Shown here in pieces: positions 34,827 to 43,872 of a stretch of 64,000 bases of DNA. This stretch comes from Bacteroidales bacterium UBA6428 (GTDB taxonomy: Bacteria > Bacteroidota > Bacteroidia > Bacteroidales > UBA932): the NCBI GenBank assembly GCA_002437305.1, contig DJOW01000055.1:20882-84881 (forward strand), given 5' to 3'. The notes under the pieces were generated by a model, which worked only from the letters and a program-made list of their open reading frames with translations, was not told where the DNA came from and ran no database searches. Position numbers and translations under genes: made by a program. Positions within the stretch are counted from its first letter, which is position 1. Every line of letters begins with the position of its first letter.

Positions 34827-35858
34827 ATGAATATGCGAAAAAACAGCGGTTGGTTAATTCATCTGGCAATCTGGGCAGTGATTCTGGCTATGCCATTCTT
34901 CTCACCGCAGCCTGGAAGGCCGCTTCACGGTGGAGTTGATTATTCACGATATCTTCCGGTAGTGGTCTCATTTGTCATAGTGTTCTACACAAATTACCTA
35001 ATACTGATCAAGAGGTTCCTCTCCAGCCAAAGAACATGGCTGTATTTACTATGGAATGTCGTCCTGGTCGCAGCAGCGAGCGTGTCTGTTCACTTGTTCT
35101 TCAGGTACGTTCTCGCTCCTTCTGGGACGCCACCGCCCCGCTCAGTTCTCGACACTATCAGTTTCACGGTACGTAATACAGTATTTTATGCTGCAATTGT
35201 GGGCATTGCCGTGGCTGTGAAGATGACTACCGAATGGTACGCAAATGAAACTCTACGGAAAGAGATCGAAAAGAATCAAGCTGAGGCGGAGTTGGCCAAC
35301 CTCAAGAATCAGGTCAACCCACATTTTCTGTTCAACACCCTGAACAACATCTACTCACTGATCCAGATTGACCCGACAGAGGCGCAGGAGGCCGTCCACG
35401 ACCTAAGCGGCATGCTGCGATATGTCCTCTATGAGAGTCAGAGAGACACGGTTCCTCTCTCCAAGGAGTGCGAATTTCTCAGGGAATATGTCAAGTTGAT
35501 GAGCGCGCGGTTGACTTCCGGGGTAAAGTTGGAGGTTTCTCTGCAGGAAAACACTTCGGACAGACAAATCGCTCCACTACTCTTCATACCCCTCATTGAG
35601 AATGCCTTCAAGCACGGCATCAGCGACTCAGCGGAATCATTCATCAGAATCAGACTGAACGAGGACAATGAATATGTCACCTGTCTCGTAGAGAACAGCT
35701 GCCACCCTAAGGACGACACAGACCGCAGCGGCTCAGGAATAGGAATCACGAACCTCAAGCGAAGGCTTGACCTGCTCTATCCGGGAGCATATTCATTTGA
35801 ATATGGCAGGGTGCAGAGCACATACCGTTCGCTGCTTAGAATAAAGACCGGAGCATGA
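34827..35858 (+). CDS. LytS/YehU-type sensor histidine kinase
   Basis: 343 residues. Four membrane helices occupy about residues 8-135, followed by a coiled linker and the His_kinase domain with phospho-acceptor His in NPHFLFNTLNNIYS near residue 165. The ATPase part has PLLFIPLIENAFKHG and the G-box GSGIGITNLKRRL. No periplasmic sensor domain of any size. It overlaps the response regulator by four bases. The signal is unknown. Confidence 0.93.
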   Translation: MNMRKNSGWLIHLAIWAVILAMPFFSPQPGRPLHGGVDYSRYLPVVVSFVIVFYTNYLILIKRFLSSQRTWLYLLWNVVLVAAASVSVHLFFRYVLAPSGTPPPRSVLDTISFTVRNTVFYAAIVGIAVAVKMTTEWYANETLRKEIEKNQAEAELANLKNQVNPHFLFNTLNNIYSLIQIDPTEAQEAVHDLSGMLRYVLYESQRDTVPLSKECEFLREYVKLMSARLTSGVKLEVSLQENTSDRQIAPLLFIPLIENAFKHGISDSAESFIRIRLNEDNEYVTCLVENSCHPKDDTDRSGSGIGITNLKRRLDLLYPGAYSFEYGRVQSTYRSLLRIKTGA

Positions 35859-36697
35859 ACACGATCAGCTGCATAGTAGTCGATGATGAGCCGCTGGCCA
35901 TCAGACTGATGGAAACATATGTCGCCAAGACTCCTTTTCTCTCACTGAAAGGAAGTTTCACTAGTGGTACGGCAGCATACTCATTCCTCCAAAATAATCA
36001 GGTGGATCTGCTCTTCTGCGACATCCAGATGCCGAACCTCAGCGGAATGGAACTATCAAAGATGCTGCCTGAGAGGACCAGGATCATATTCACAACCGCT
36101 TTCAGTGAATATGCTGTCGAGGGATTTCGGGTGCGGGCCTTGGACTATCTTCTTAAGCCTATTTCCTACGATGATTTTCTCTCCGCGGCCCTAAAGGCTA
36201 AAGATTATTTTGAACTCGTTGACGATAAGTCTCTTAGACTGGCTCAGCGACCGTCCGGTTCGGTCACGGAGCCGGTCGAAGTGACTGGGCCTGTGGTTTC
36301 AACCTCGGTCACTGGGCCTGTGGTTCGACATGGCTCACCAACCACCGAAGTGACCGCACAGAGAAAAATCAAAAGCATCTTCGTCAAGACCGAGTACCGA
36401 CTCCAGCAGATAGACCTCGACAGGATCACGTACATCGAAGGCCTTAAGGACTACGTGAAGATTCACCTGAGCGGATCATCCGCCCCGATCCTGTCCCTGA
36501 TGCGCATGAAGACCCTTGAAGACACACTCCCGAAGGAAGACTTCATCCGCGTCCACAAATCATTCATCGTCCGTCTAGCTACAATCGAAGCCATAGAACG
36601 CAACCACATCATCATCGGCCCGGATCGCATCCCGATTGGAGACACCTACCAACCCACTCTCTATCAAGTCCTCTCTGACAAAGCACTGATGCCATGA
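35855..36697 (+). CDS. LytTR-family response regulator
   Basis: 280 residues. The receiver domain (1-120) has the acidic pair in VVDDEP, phospho-acceptor Asp56 in FCDIQMP, and the switch residues in FTTAFSEYA and YLLKP. The LytTR DNA-binding domain (about 170-275) includes IFVKTEYRLQQIDLDRITYIEG and FIRVHKSFIV. The linker between them (about 133-168) is a Val/Thr/Pro/Ser-rich insertion encoded by repeat sequence. Pairs with the overlapping LytS; the MacAB genes are plausible targets. Confidence 0.93.
   Translation: MNTISCIVVDDEPLAIRLMETYVAKTPFLSLKGSFTSGTAAYSFLQNNQVDLLFCDIQMPNLSGMELSKMLPERTRIIFTTAFSEYAVEGFRVRALDYLLKPISYDDFLSAALKAKDYFELVDDKSLRLAQRPSGSVTEPVEVTGPVVSTSVTGPVVRHGSPTTEVTAQRKIKSIFVKTEYRLQQIDLDRITYIEGLKDYVKIHLSGSSAPILSLMRMKTLEDTLPKEDFIRVHKSFIVRLATIEAIERNHIIIGPDRIPIGDTYQPTLYQVLSDKALMP
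36261..36356. repeat. Interspersed repeat inside the LytTR regulator linker
   Basis: 36261-36283 is, on the minus strand, a 20 of 23 match to 62233-62255 in the NfnB gene; 36320-36343 is, on the minus strand, a 20 of 24 match to 58949-58972 in metH. The 15-base unit ACTGGGCCTGTGGTT occurs twice, 27 bases apart. CGGTCAC and GTGACCG close the unit as an inverted repeat. The reading frame stays open and encodes a low-complexity linker. Confidence 0.75.
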
Positions 36698-36733
36698 TAA
36701 CAAAAGGACAACGAGCCGTGCGCAAAACCTCTG

Positions 36734-36846
36734 ATTCCACTCACGGAAGGCCCTCAAATGAAGTTTCGTGAGTGGAATCGTGTCATTCACGCACGAAGGA
36801 GCCAGGGAAACGGTCTCGTGAGCCAAAATGCCCTATTCGCGCACGA
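36734..36846. repeat. Intergenic palindromic repeat cluster (ATTCACGCACGA family)
   Basis: Three related units begin at 36734 (ATTCCACTCACG), 36785 (ATTCACGCACGA) and 36835 (ATTCGCGCACGA). The first pairs perfectly over 12 bases with CGTGAGTGGAAT at 36767-36778. The last lies across the purN stop codon and encodes its final residues. The same sequence recurs at the right edge of the window. Confidence 0.75.
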
Positions 36847-37420
36847 GGAGGAAGGACTTGCAAAGGACTTCCTCGATGACCTGAGGAAAGTGCTCCATCT
36901 CTAGGACGTGCACCTTGGCAGCGACGTCATCCGAGGTGTCATCCGGACTTACAGGAGTTCGAAACTGCGCGATGATCTCGCCGCCGTCAACCTTGCCGCT
37001 GACCCAATGGACCGTCAAACCGGTTTCAGTTTCTCCAGCTGCCTTGACAGCCTCATGGACATGGCGGCCGTACATTCCCATCCCGCCGAACTTCGGAAGC
37101 AGGGCCGGATGGAGGTTGAGCATCCTGCGGTCATATTCATGGAGCAGGAAATCCGGGATGACAAGCAGGAAGCCGGCCAGCACGATGAAGTCTATTGAAT
37201 ATTTCCGCATCAGCGGCATGACAACGTCCTCCCGGTTCAACTCCGCCTTTGGAAGCACCCGTGTCGGCACATCCAGTCTTTCAGCCTTCTCCAACGCAGG
37301 AATCCCGGCCTTGGAAGCAACGACCAAAGCGACGCACACCTTGTCAGAGCCTTTGAAATACTTGATTATATTCTCGCAGTTGGAACCGCCCCCAGAGGCG
37401 AAAACCGCTAACCTTATCAT
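36833..37420 (-). CDS. purN: Phosphoribosylglycinamide formyltransferase
   Basis: 195 residues. Transfers formyl from 10-formyl-tetrahydrofolate to glycinamide ribotide in purine synthesis. Visible motifs are LAVFASGGGSNCENII (substrate phosphate loop), LAGFLLVIP, and NLHPALLPKFGG with the catalytic His, then TGLTVHWVSGKVDGGEI with the catalytic Asp. The C-terminal residues come from a repeat unit. It starts 12 bases after the MscS gene ends, last in a four-gene minus-strand run. The internal ATG matches the family start. Confidence 0.95.
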   Translation of the reverse strand: MIRLAVFASGGGSNCENIIKYFKGSDKVCVALVVASKAGIPALEKAERLDVPTRVLPKAELNREDVVMPLMRKYSIDFIVLAGFLLVIPDFLLHEYDRRMLNLHPALLPKFGGMGMYGRHVHEAVKAAGETETGLTVHWVSGKVDGGEIIAQFRTPVSPDDTSDDVAAKVHVLEMEHFPQVIEEVLCKSFLLVRE

Positions 37421-37432
37421 ATTTATTAACAA

Positions 37433-40084
37433 TTACTTTCCGTCAGAAGAAGGTATCTGGCGGATGTTGATGTCGCGCTGAGGGAACGGAATCTCTATTC
37501 CGGACTCATTCAACGCGTTGTAAATCCGCTCATTGGCAGCGGCAATATAGCCCACTCGCTGATCAACGAGGACATACTGCTTGACCACCAGATCCACACT
37601 GCTGTCCCCGAACCCGTTCAGTACAACCTTGATTCCGTAGCTTTCCTCTACCACCGGCCGTCCGAACTTGTCGGCGCGGCGGAGCGGTGCGAGAGCATTC
37701 AGGATCACCTGCCTTGTCTGTTCCACATCAGTCCCGTAGGCAACCCCGACAGGAAGACCGAGGAACTCGTAGGAATTGTTGCGGGTCAGATTCTTGAAGT
37801 TCTTGGCGAAAAGGGAACTGTTTGGAAAGGCCATCACGCTTCCATCAATCGCCTCAATCTGAGTGCTCTGGTAGGTGATGCTGTCAACTTTCCCTCGGAC
37901 CCCGTCACACTCGATGTAGTCCCCGACGCGAAGACGCCCCGACATAAGCTGGACACCGTAGAAGAAGTTGTTGAGGATGTCCTTCATGGCAAATCCAAGA
38001 CCTGCGGCCAGGCCGGCGGTTATCACCGACAGGGATTTTGTCGGAATGTTAAGCAAAGAGATTGTCACCATGAAGAAGGTTCCCCAGACAAGGATCCCGA
38101 TCACATTGTTGGCCAGCGTCAGGTTCAATTCGTTCTCAGTGATGATCCTGGTCTTGGTCTGTCCCAGGGCCTGGCGCAGGCGGTAGATCCTGTAAAGCGC
38201 CCTGACCACGTAGCAGATGTACTTGAAGACATAGAACAGGCCAACCACAAGAACAATCCTGGACACGGACAGATGCAGATACTCGTAGTTGAAGAACGGG
38301 TAGAAGAACATGTCCATGCAGATCTCCGTAAGGTCAAACACCTCGGAGGCCATGTAAAGGCAGAAAGGAATCGACAGAAGGTAGAGCACCGGAATGCAGA
38401 CCATTTCCAAAAGATCATACAGCCAGGTAACAAGGATGAAGGATCCCTTGTCCTTCCCGACATCGTTCTGATGCTTGATCCTGTAGGCGCGCACAAGTAT
38501 GTCAACCCTTTTGCGGCGGTACTTCCTGAGCAGGTCATCGCATGCCACGATCAACTGGAGCACGGTCAACTGGAATATCCACCAGATGTACACCTGAAGT
38601 CCAAGCAGGCTGTAACCGACAATGGAGATCACGAAAGTGACCGAGGTGATGACAAAAGAAACTATCGCGTAGGAATTGTCACTCTTGGGCACCTTAGGTC
38701 CGTTGCGATGAATCGAGACCCACTGCCAGAAGCCGAACACAGCCAGAAGCGGCGGAAAGACCAGCGCTATCAGACTGTTGGGAATGAATATGATCCTGAA
38801 CGTGATGACCAGCAGTCCCATCAGCATGACCGGAGTGTAAATCCTCATTCCATAGTTCAACTGCCCGCTGTCATTCCGGATCAAAAGCGAGGTGAGCACA
38901 GCGATAAGCAGCAGGGCGAACTCGATCAGAAGCCCTGCGGCCATCGTGAAGAAATGCGAGGTGCCGGAGACATTCTTGGCCACCGCGATGACGACCACAA
39001 AAAGAACCGCGGCCCCGAGCATGAATATGGCGGCCTCCCTCTTGAGAAACCTCTCGGTCCTGAAGAACCTCACGCGGCGCATGAGCATCTTCACGATCAG
39101 CATGCTGAGCAGGGTGGCTATGGCAAGATAGATGAGAACCATAAACGAGAACCCGATGACCATAGGCCCCCGCCATTCGCTCCTGACATCAGAGTAATAG
39201 GCACGCCCGTACTTGTCACTGAAGTCCCTGGCCGCCCGCGATGAGTAAGATCCCAGATGTGTCAGGATTTTCCAGTAGTTGTCCTGCCCCTCAATGAATA
39301 TCTTCTTCTGGACCATCTTGTAGCGCTCCTGGGCATAGTCATAAGCCTCTTTCAGGCGCTTGTCGGTGGTGTCATAGTACTCATTGTCCTCAATCATGTG
39401 GTCACGGACATCCGTGAACATCTTCAGAAGCCTGGTGGAGTAGAAAAGGCAACTGTCCCTCGCGACCTGCGACAGGCTGTCAAGGTGGAATGAGCCATGC
39501 CCGTGTTCCTCGCCCGCACCTAGGGAATGGCCGTGTCCGGCATGCTCTGGATCCGCCGAATGCGCGTCAGAATAGGAATCGTTCGGTAGTACATGGCCTT
39601 GGAGTGTCGCGGCAAGAGAGTCCAGCAACGCCGAGCCGCCAAGACTGTCCGGCAGTTCGACCAATTCCGGAGGCAGCACCTTAAGGGCCATCACCAGCCT
39701 GTCATAACGGTCAATCTCCAAATCAAGGTAGGAAATGATGTTGTCATACGGCATCCGGCTCTGCGTAAAATTATGGTACTGATCCGTCACCTGCTGGAGA
39801 GCGTAGGTGAGGTCGAATGTGAAGTCCTGCTTCTGCGAGTACAGCATGAGCGACAACTCGTTGCAGCTCTGGATCAGGCGAACCAGCTCCGCATGCTGCA
39901 CGTTGTCCTGCGACTCGTAGGCCAACTGGTTCCGCTCCATCTCACAGTATGCCTTCCGAAGCTCGAAGCGCAGAACCTGAAGCGTCTGAGCCAGATCCTT
40001 TTCATTGAACACGCCCCACGACGGAGCCGCCACAGTCAGAAGCCCGGCGATTGTCAGTATTAACCTCCTGAGTATCCTCTTCAT
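37433..40084 (-). CDS. Large MscS-family mechanosensitive channel with His-rich region
   Basis: 883 residues, much larger than MscS itself (about 286). A signal peptide leads to a helical periplasmic domain (about 25-300) containing eight His between residues 164 and 200 (HAGHGHSLGAGEEHGHG). About eight to ten membrane helices follow, then the pore helix and MscS core (GLAAGLGFAMKDILNNFFYG, VGDYIECDGVRGKVDSITYQST). The family releases solutes on hypo-osmotic shock; the His cluster suggests metal or pH sensing, but that is inference. In an apparent operon with GH3 and purN. Confidence 0.9.
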   Translation of the reverse strand: MKRILRRLILTIAGLLTVAAPSWGVFNEKDLAQTLQVLRFELRKAYCEMERNQLAYESQDNVQHAELVRLIQSCNELSLMLYSQKQDFTFDLTYALQQVTDQYHNFTQSRMPYDNIISYLDLEIDRYDRLVMALKVLPPELVELPDSLGGSALLDSLAATLQGHVLPNDSYSDAHSADPEHAGHGHSLGAGEEHGHGSFHLDSLSQVARDSCLFYSTRLLKMFTDVRDHMIEDNEYYDTTDKRLKEAYDYAQERYKMVQKKIFIEGQDNYWKILTHLGSYSSRAARDFSDKYGRAYYSDVRSEWRGPMVIGFSFMVLIYLAIATLLSMLIVKMLMRRVRFFRTERFLKREAAIFMLGAAVLFVVVIAVAKNVSGTSHFFTMAAGLLIEFALLLIAVLTSLLIRNDSGQLNYGMRIYTPVMLMGLLVITFRIIFIPNSLIALVFPPLLAVFGFWQWVSIHRNGPKVPKSDNSYAIVSFVITSVTFVISIVGYSLLGLQVYIWWIFQLTVLQLIVACDDLLRKYRRKRVDILVRAYRIKHQNDVGKDKGSFILVTWLYDLLEMVCIPVLYLLSIPFCLYMASEVFDLTEICMDMFFYPFFNYEYLHLSVSRIVLVVGLFYVFKYICYVVRALYRIYRLRQALGQTKTRIITENELNLTLANNVIGILVWGTFFMVTISLLNIPTKSLSVITAGLAAGLGFAMKDILNNFFYGVQLMSGRLRVGDYIECDGVRGKVDSITYQSTQIEAIDGSVMAFPNSSLFAKNFKNLTRNNSYEFLGLPVGVAYGTDVEQTRQVILNALAPLRRADKFGRPVVEESYGIKVVLNGFGDSSVDLVVKQYVLVDQRVGYIAAANERIYNALNESGIEIPFPQRDINIRQIPSSDGK

Positions 40085-40097
40085 CAGAATCCATGTA

Positions 40098-42434
40098 CTA
40101 ATTCCAGACCTTGGTCTCCCTGCATGAGAGCATGAGCGACTGCCCGCCGCAGCTCATTCTGAAGTCCCCGGACTCCAGACGCCACTTCCCGTCGGTTCCG
40201 ACAAACGCAAGCTCCTCAGCGGGAACCGTCAGCGAAACAACCTTGCTCTCGCCAGGAGCAAGCTCCACCTTGGTGAACCCGCGCAGACGTCTGACATCAG
40301 GGATCAGGCTGGCGACGATGTCACTTGAATATAGCAGGACCGCCTCCTTGCCGTTGTGCGAGCCGGTGTTCCTGACTGTCACCTCAAACCTCAGATCATC
40401 TCCGGCGGTGAAGGATGAGCCATTCAGGCACTTGAAGTCTGAATATTCAAAGGTTGTGTAGCTGAGTCCGAAGCCGAAAGGCCACTGGACATTCATCGTC
40501 GCCTCATAGTTGTAGGCGCCGGCCATGGTCTCGCGGCTTTCCGTCACCTTATAATCATAGGTATGAAGCGAGTTGACGAACTTAGGATAGGTAAAAGGCA
40601 GCTTTCCACTGAAATTCTCCTCGCCGGACATCAACGCTGCAAGGGCGTCACCTCCATAATTGCCCGGAAGCATCACATCAATCACAGCTTTCGCCAGAGG
40701 CTCGATCTCACGCAGCACTCTAGGACGGCCTTCGTTAAGCACAAGGACAATCGGCTTCCCTGTCCTGGCCAGAGCCTTGACAAGTTCCTTCTGGTTGCCG
40801 GAAAGGTTAAGGTCATCAATGTTTCCCGGAGTCTCGCAATAACTGTTCTCTCCCACGCAAGCCACAATCACATCAACCTTTGAAGCTGCGGCCACAGCCT
40901 TGGCTATCTGAGGAACGTTCTCCTTCTGCCATGCACCGGTTGACCAACGGTCGGTCTCATCGTAGGTCACACCCGGCTCATAGACCACATTACGCTCACC
41001 GAACTTCTGGGCCAACGCCTCATAAATCGTGTTGAAATCACCGGCGAAACGATCTGCGTCCCCTTGCCAGGTGTAAGACCAACCTCCGTTCAAGGACCTC
41101 ATTGAATTGGAGTTAGGTCCAGTCACGAGGATTCTTTTCCCATATTCAAGAGGAAGGATATTCCCCTCGTTCTTGAGCAGCACCTCCGATTCGACCGCGG
41201 CAGCGTAGGAGGCGTCCTGGAACTCCTTGCATCCGAATCTGTCAAACCCTGACACATCCCATGTCGGATTGTCGAACAGTCCCAGACGGAACTTCAGGCG
41301 AAGCACCCTACGCACGGCGTCATCGATTCTTGACATCGGAATCAACCCGGCCTCCACGACTTCCTTGAGCTCGGTGCAGCAGGACGGATCGTAAGGCTCC
41401 ATGATCATGTCGATCCCGGCGTTGATTCCCATAGCCAGAGCCTCCTTCCTGTCCTTCGCGACATGGTCCCTCTCAAACAGATTGTTGATGTCGGCCCAGT
41501 CGGTCACTATCATACCGTCCCAGTTCAGACCTTCCTTCACCCAACCGGTCAGAAGTTCCCTGTTGGCATGTGTAGGGACGCCGTTTATGGATGCGGAATT
41601 GACCATCACCGTCAAAGCGCCTGCCTCGAAACAATCCTTGAACGGGCGGAAAAACTTCTCTTTCAGATCATTCTCGGCCACAATCGCCGGTGTCCTGTCT
41701 TTTCCCGAGACCGGAACCCCATAGGCCATGAAATGCTTTATGCTGACTGCGACATGTTTGTCATCAATGTGGTTCGGATCATCGCCCTGGAGAGCCTTTG
41801 TCTCGGCGACTGCCATCTCAGCGTTAAGGTAGGCATCCTCGCCGAAGCTCTCCCACTGTCTTGGCCAGACAGGATTACGGCCAAGGTCCATGACCGGTGA
41901 GAAGACCCAAGGAACCATGGCGGCCCTGGTCTCGTAGGCCATGGCCTCGCCCATCGCACGGGCATATTCACGATTGAATGTCGCCGCAAGGTTGATTTCC
42001 TGCGGAAAGAGTGTCGCGTCTGCCAGGTAGCTCGCCCCGTGGATCATGTCAAGACCATAGATGCATGGGATCCCTATCCCTTCCATCGATTTTTTCTGAA
42101 TTTCACTGATTAGCTTGGCTGTAAGTTCCCTGGACTGAGCTACATCCGCGAAAGTGTTCAGAATGGAGCCGACTTTCATCTCCCCTATTACTTTCTGAAG
42201 TTTGTCAGGATCTATCTCCGGCTTGCCCTGAACTGTGACAGTCGAAGATGTAAGTTGGATCATCTGACCGACCTTCTCTGTCAGGTCCATGCCTTTAAGT
42301 ACACTGTCCACCTTTGCCTCAATCTCAGAATCCCGGCCGATGGCAGGAGCAACAGACTGGCTTTTTCTTTCGGCACATCCTTGGAGTACGCACAGCAGCG
42401 AGGCCGAGAATAAAATGATTAGGTTCTTTTTCAT
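40098..42434 (-). CDS. GH3 family beta-glucosidase-like lipoprotein
   Basis: 778 residues. Signal with lipobox LQGC, so lipid-anchored. The GH3 N-terminal barrel includes IYGLDMIHGASYL, GRNPVWPRQWESFGEDAYL and the nucleophile Asp in GMIVTDWADINN. The C-terminal sandwich has LLKNEGNILPL and ILVTGPNSNSMRSLNGGW, and a fibronectin-like end (LYSSDIVASLIPDVRRLRGF) completes the standard three-domain form. Typical activity is removal of terminal beta-glucose or beta-xylose. Thirteen bases upstream of the MscS gene. Confidence 0.93.
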   Translation of the reverse strand: MKKNLIILFSASLLCVLQGCAERKSQSVAPAIGRDSEIEAKVDSVLKGMDLTEKVGQMIQLTSSTVTVQGKPEIDPDKLQKVIGEMKVGSILNTFADVAQSRELTAKLISEIQKKSMEGIGIPCIYGLDMIHGASYLADATLFPQEINLAATFNREYARAMGEAMAYETRAAMVPWVFSPVMDLGRNPVWPRQWESFGEDAYLNAEMAVAETKALQGDDPNHIDDKHVAVSIKHFMAYGVPVSGKDRTPAIVAENDLKEKFFRPFKDCFEAGALTVMVNSASINGVPTHANRELLTGWVKEGLNWDGMIVTDWADINNLFERDHVAKDRKEALAMGINAGIDMIMEPYDPSCCTELKEVVEAGLIPMSRIDDAVRRVLRLKFRLGLFDNPTWDVSGFDRFGCKEFQDASYAAAVESEVLLKNEGNILPLEYGKRILVTGPNSNSMRSLNGGWSYTWQGDADRFAGDFNTIYEALAQKFGERNVVYEPGVTYDETDRWSTGAWQKENVPQIAKAVAAASKVDVIVACVGENSYCETPGNIDDLNLSGNQKELVKALARTGKPIVLVLNEGRPRVLREIEPLAKAVIDVMLPGNYGGDALAALMSGEENFSGKLPFTYPKFVNSLHTYDYKVTESRETMAGAYNYEATMNVQWPFGFGLSYTTFEYSDFKCLNGSSFTAGDDLRFEVTVRNTGSHNGKEAVLLYSSDIVASLIPDVRRLRGFTKVELAPGESKVVSLTVPAEELAFVGTDGKWRLESGDFRMSCGGQSLMLSCRETKVWN

Positions 42435-42452
42435 GAAACTTATCCAAATAAA

Positions 42453-43712
42453 TTATTTCTTTGCAAGCGAATCAATTACATGTCGATAATGCCTAAAGAC
42501 AGAATCCAGTGCCGGCATGTTTTCAGGCTTTATCGGTTCGGACGGTGGTGAATCCATCTTCAAAGGATTTATGGCCGTGCCGTTCTTCCAGACACGGAAA
42601 TCCAGATGAGGGCCGGTTGAAAGCCCGGTTGAGCCGACATATCCGATCACATCGCCCTGACGGACTCTCGCCCCGGCCTTGATTCCCGTCCCGTAGCGGG
42701 ACAGGTGCATGTAGCTGGTCGTGTAAACGGAATTATGACGGATCTTAACTGTGTTGCCTCCACCGTTCGTCCATCCAGCGTTCACCACCGTTCCGTCTCC
42801 AATCGTCATCACAGGAGTTCCTACCGGAGCGGCATAGTCCACGGCGGTGTGCGCCCTGACTTTTCCAGTCACAGGATGTTTCCTGTGATAGGAGAATCCG
42901 GAACTGATACGGGTGAACTTCAGCGGAGCCTTAAGAAAGGCCTTGCGGAGACTCTCCCCCTTCTCGTTCCAGTAAAGATTGCCACCGTCTCCCTGGTCGT
43001 ACATGATGGCTGGAATCATCTTCTCGTCCCTTATGAACTCCGCATAATATATTGTGTCCACAGCGATCACCTCACCCTCACATTTTCTCTGCTCATACAG
43101 AACCCGGAAACGGTCACCAGGCTGAAGGCCAAAGAAGTCAACAGACCAAGCAAATATCTCAGACAACGGGACAATCAGCTGAGGTGAACTGCCTGCGGCA
43201 AGCATGTCATTCCAAAGGGAAGACCTGATTGTCACGTCCGTGAACTCCCGCGTGCTCTCGACAGGTTTGGACCATTCCCAGACCGCGAACGGATCCGAAG
43301 TGCGGAACACCACCCTGTCAATCTTGTTGCGCTCGTAGACGACATACCTTAGCATTGGTCCCACAGCACTGCCAGTACCACTGGTGTCAAACTGATAGTA
43401 AGCCTGGACTTTGCTTCCCGCACGCATCTTCCGGACATCAAATGTCGTGTCACAGGCCGATGCCATCTTCATCGCGTCATTCATAGACAGTCCGAGACGG
43501 CACATCAGACCTGTGAATGTCTCACCGTTTCGGACCGCATCCTCCGAAAGATCCAAAGAATCCGGCCAAAAGCCCAAAGGCGGAAGCGTATCCTTCACTT
43601 CCTCAACTATTTCCGTCTCATTATCCTGCACCTTCCTCTTGCATCCGGATGAGGCCAGAACGAGGGCAAAAGCTAAAAAAACAAAAAGAATAAAAAGATT
43701 TTTTCTTTGCAT
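42453..43712 (-). CDS. M23-family murein endopeptidase-like lipoprotein
   Basis: 419 residues. The ATG chosen starts a hydrophobic signal with lipobox SSGC; the longer reading from 43934 has no signal. A helical/OPA-like region (about 30-240) is followed by the LytM domain: AHTAVDYAAPVGTPV (zinc ligands His and Asp), NTVKIRHNSVYTTSYMHLSRY, and GLSTGPHLDFRVWKNG. The usual HxH motif reads HLD, so the last zinc ligand is Asp or the enzyme is altered. First gene of the M23-GH3-MscS-purN run. Confidence 0.9.
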   Translation of the reverse strand: MQRKNLFILFVFLAFALVLASSGCKRKVQDNETEIVEEVKDTLPPLGFWPDSLDLSEDAVRNGETFTGLMCRLGLSMNDAMKMASACDTTFDVRKMRAGSKVQAYYQFDTSGTGSAVGPMLRYVVYERNKIDRVVFRTSDPFAVWEWSKPVESTREFTDVTIRSSLWNDMLAAGSSPQLIVPLSEIFAWSVDFFGLQPGDRFRVLYEQRKCEGEVIAVDTIYYAEFIRDEKMIPAIMYDQGDGGNLYWNEKGESLRKAFLKAPLKFTRISSGFSYHRKHPVTGKVRAHTAVDYAAPVGTPVMTIGDGTVVNAGWTNGGGNTVKIRHNSVYTTSYMHLSRYGTGIKAGARVRQGDVIGYVGSTGLSTGPHLDFRVWKNGTAINPLKMDSPPSEPIKPENMPALDSVFRHYRHVIDSLAKK

Positions 43713-43717
43713 AAATG

Positions 43718-43746
43718 CAAATTTAAGAAAAACCCCTGCGAAACAA
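43718..43746 (-). promoter_or_regulatory. Promoter for the M23 gene (TTG-N18-TAAATTTG)
   Basis: Minus-strand TAAATTTG at 43725-43718 is an exact -7 match, with TTG 18 bases upstream. It ends only five bases before the preferred ATG, so the transcript would be almost leaderless. Confidence 0.45.
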
Positions 43747-43872
43747 GAAGTTAATCGAAAAAAATTGGCCAATTTTGCATTCCGAAAAAAATTGGCCGGC
43801 AGATTGCAATAATCTGACTTTTGGGAATTTTGTAATGACGGTAAGAATGAAATAACTAAACCATATTTGAAC

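Noticed and set aside
36261..36356. CRISPR-like array in the LytTR gene
   Set aside because: Only two direct copies of a 15-base unit, in frame within a coding region, with no spacers of constant length and no cas genes.
38273..39244. Long open frame (323 codons) antisense to the MscS gene
   Set aside because: Charged, low-hydrophobicity translation without motifs, opposite a clear membrane protein.
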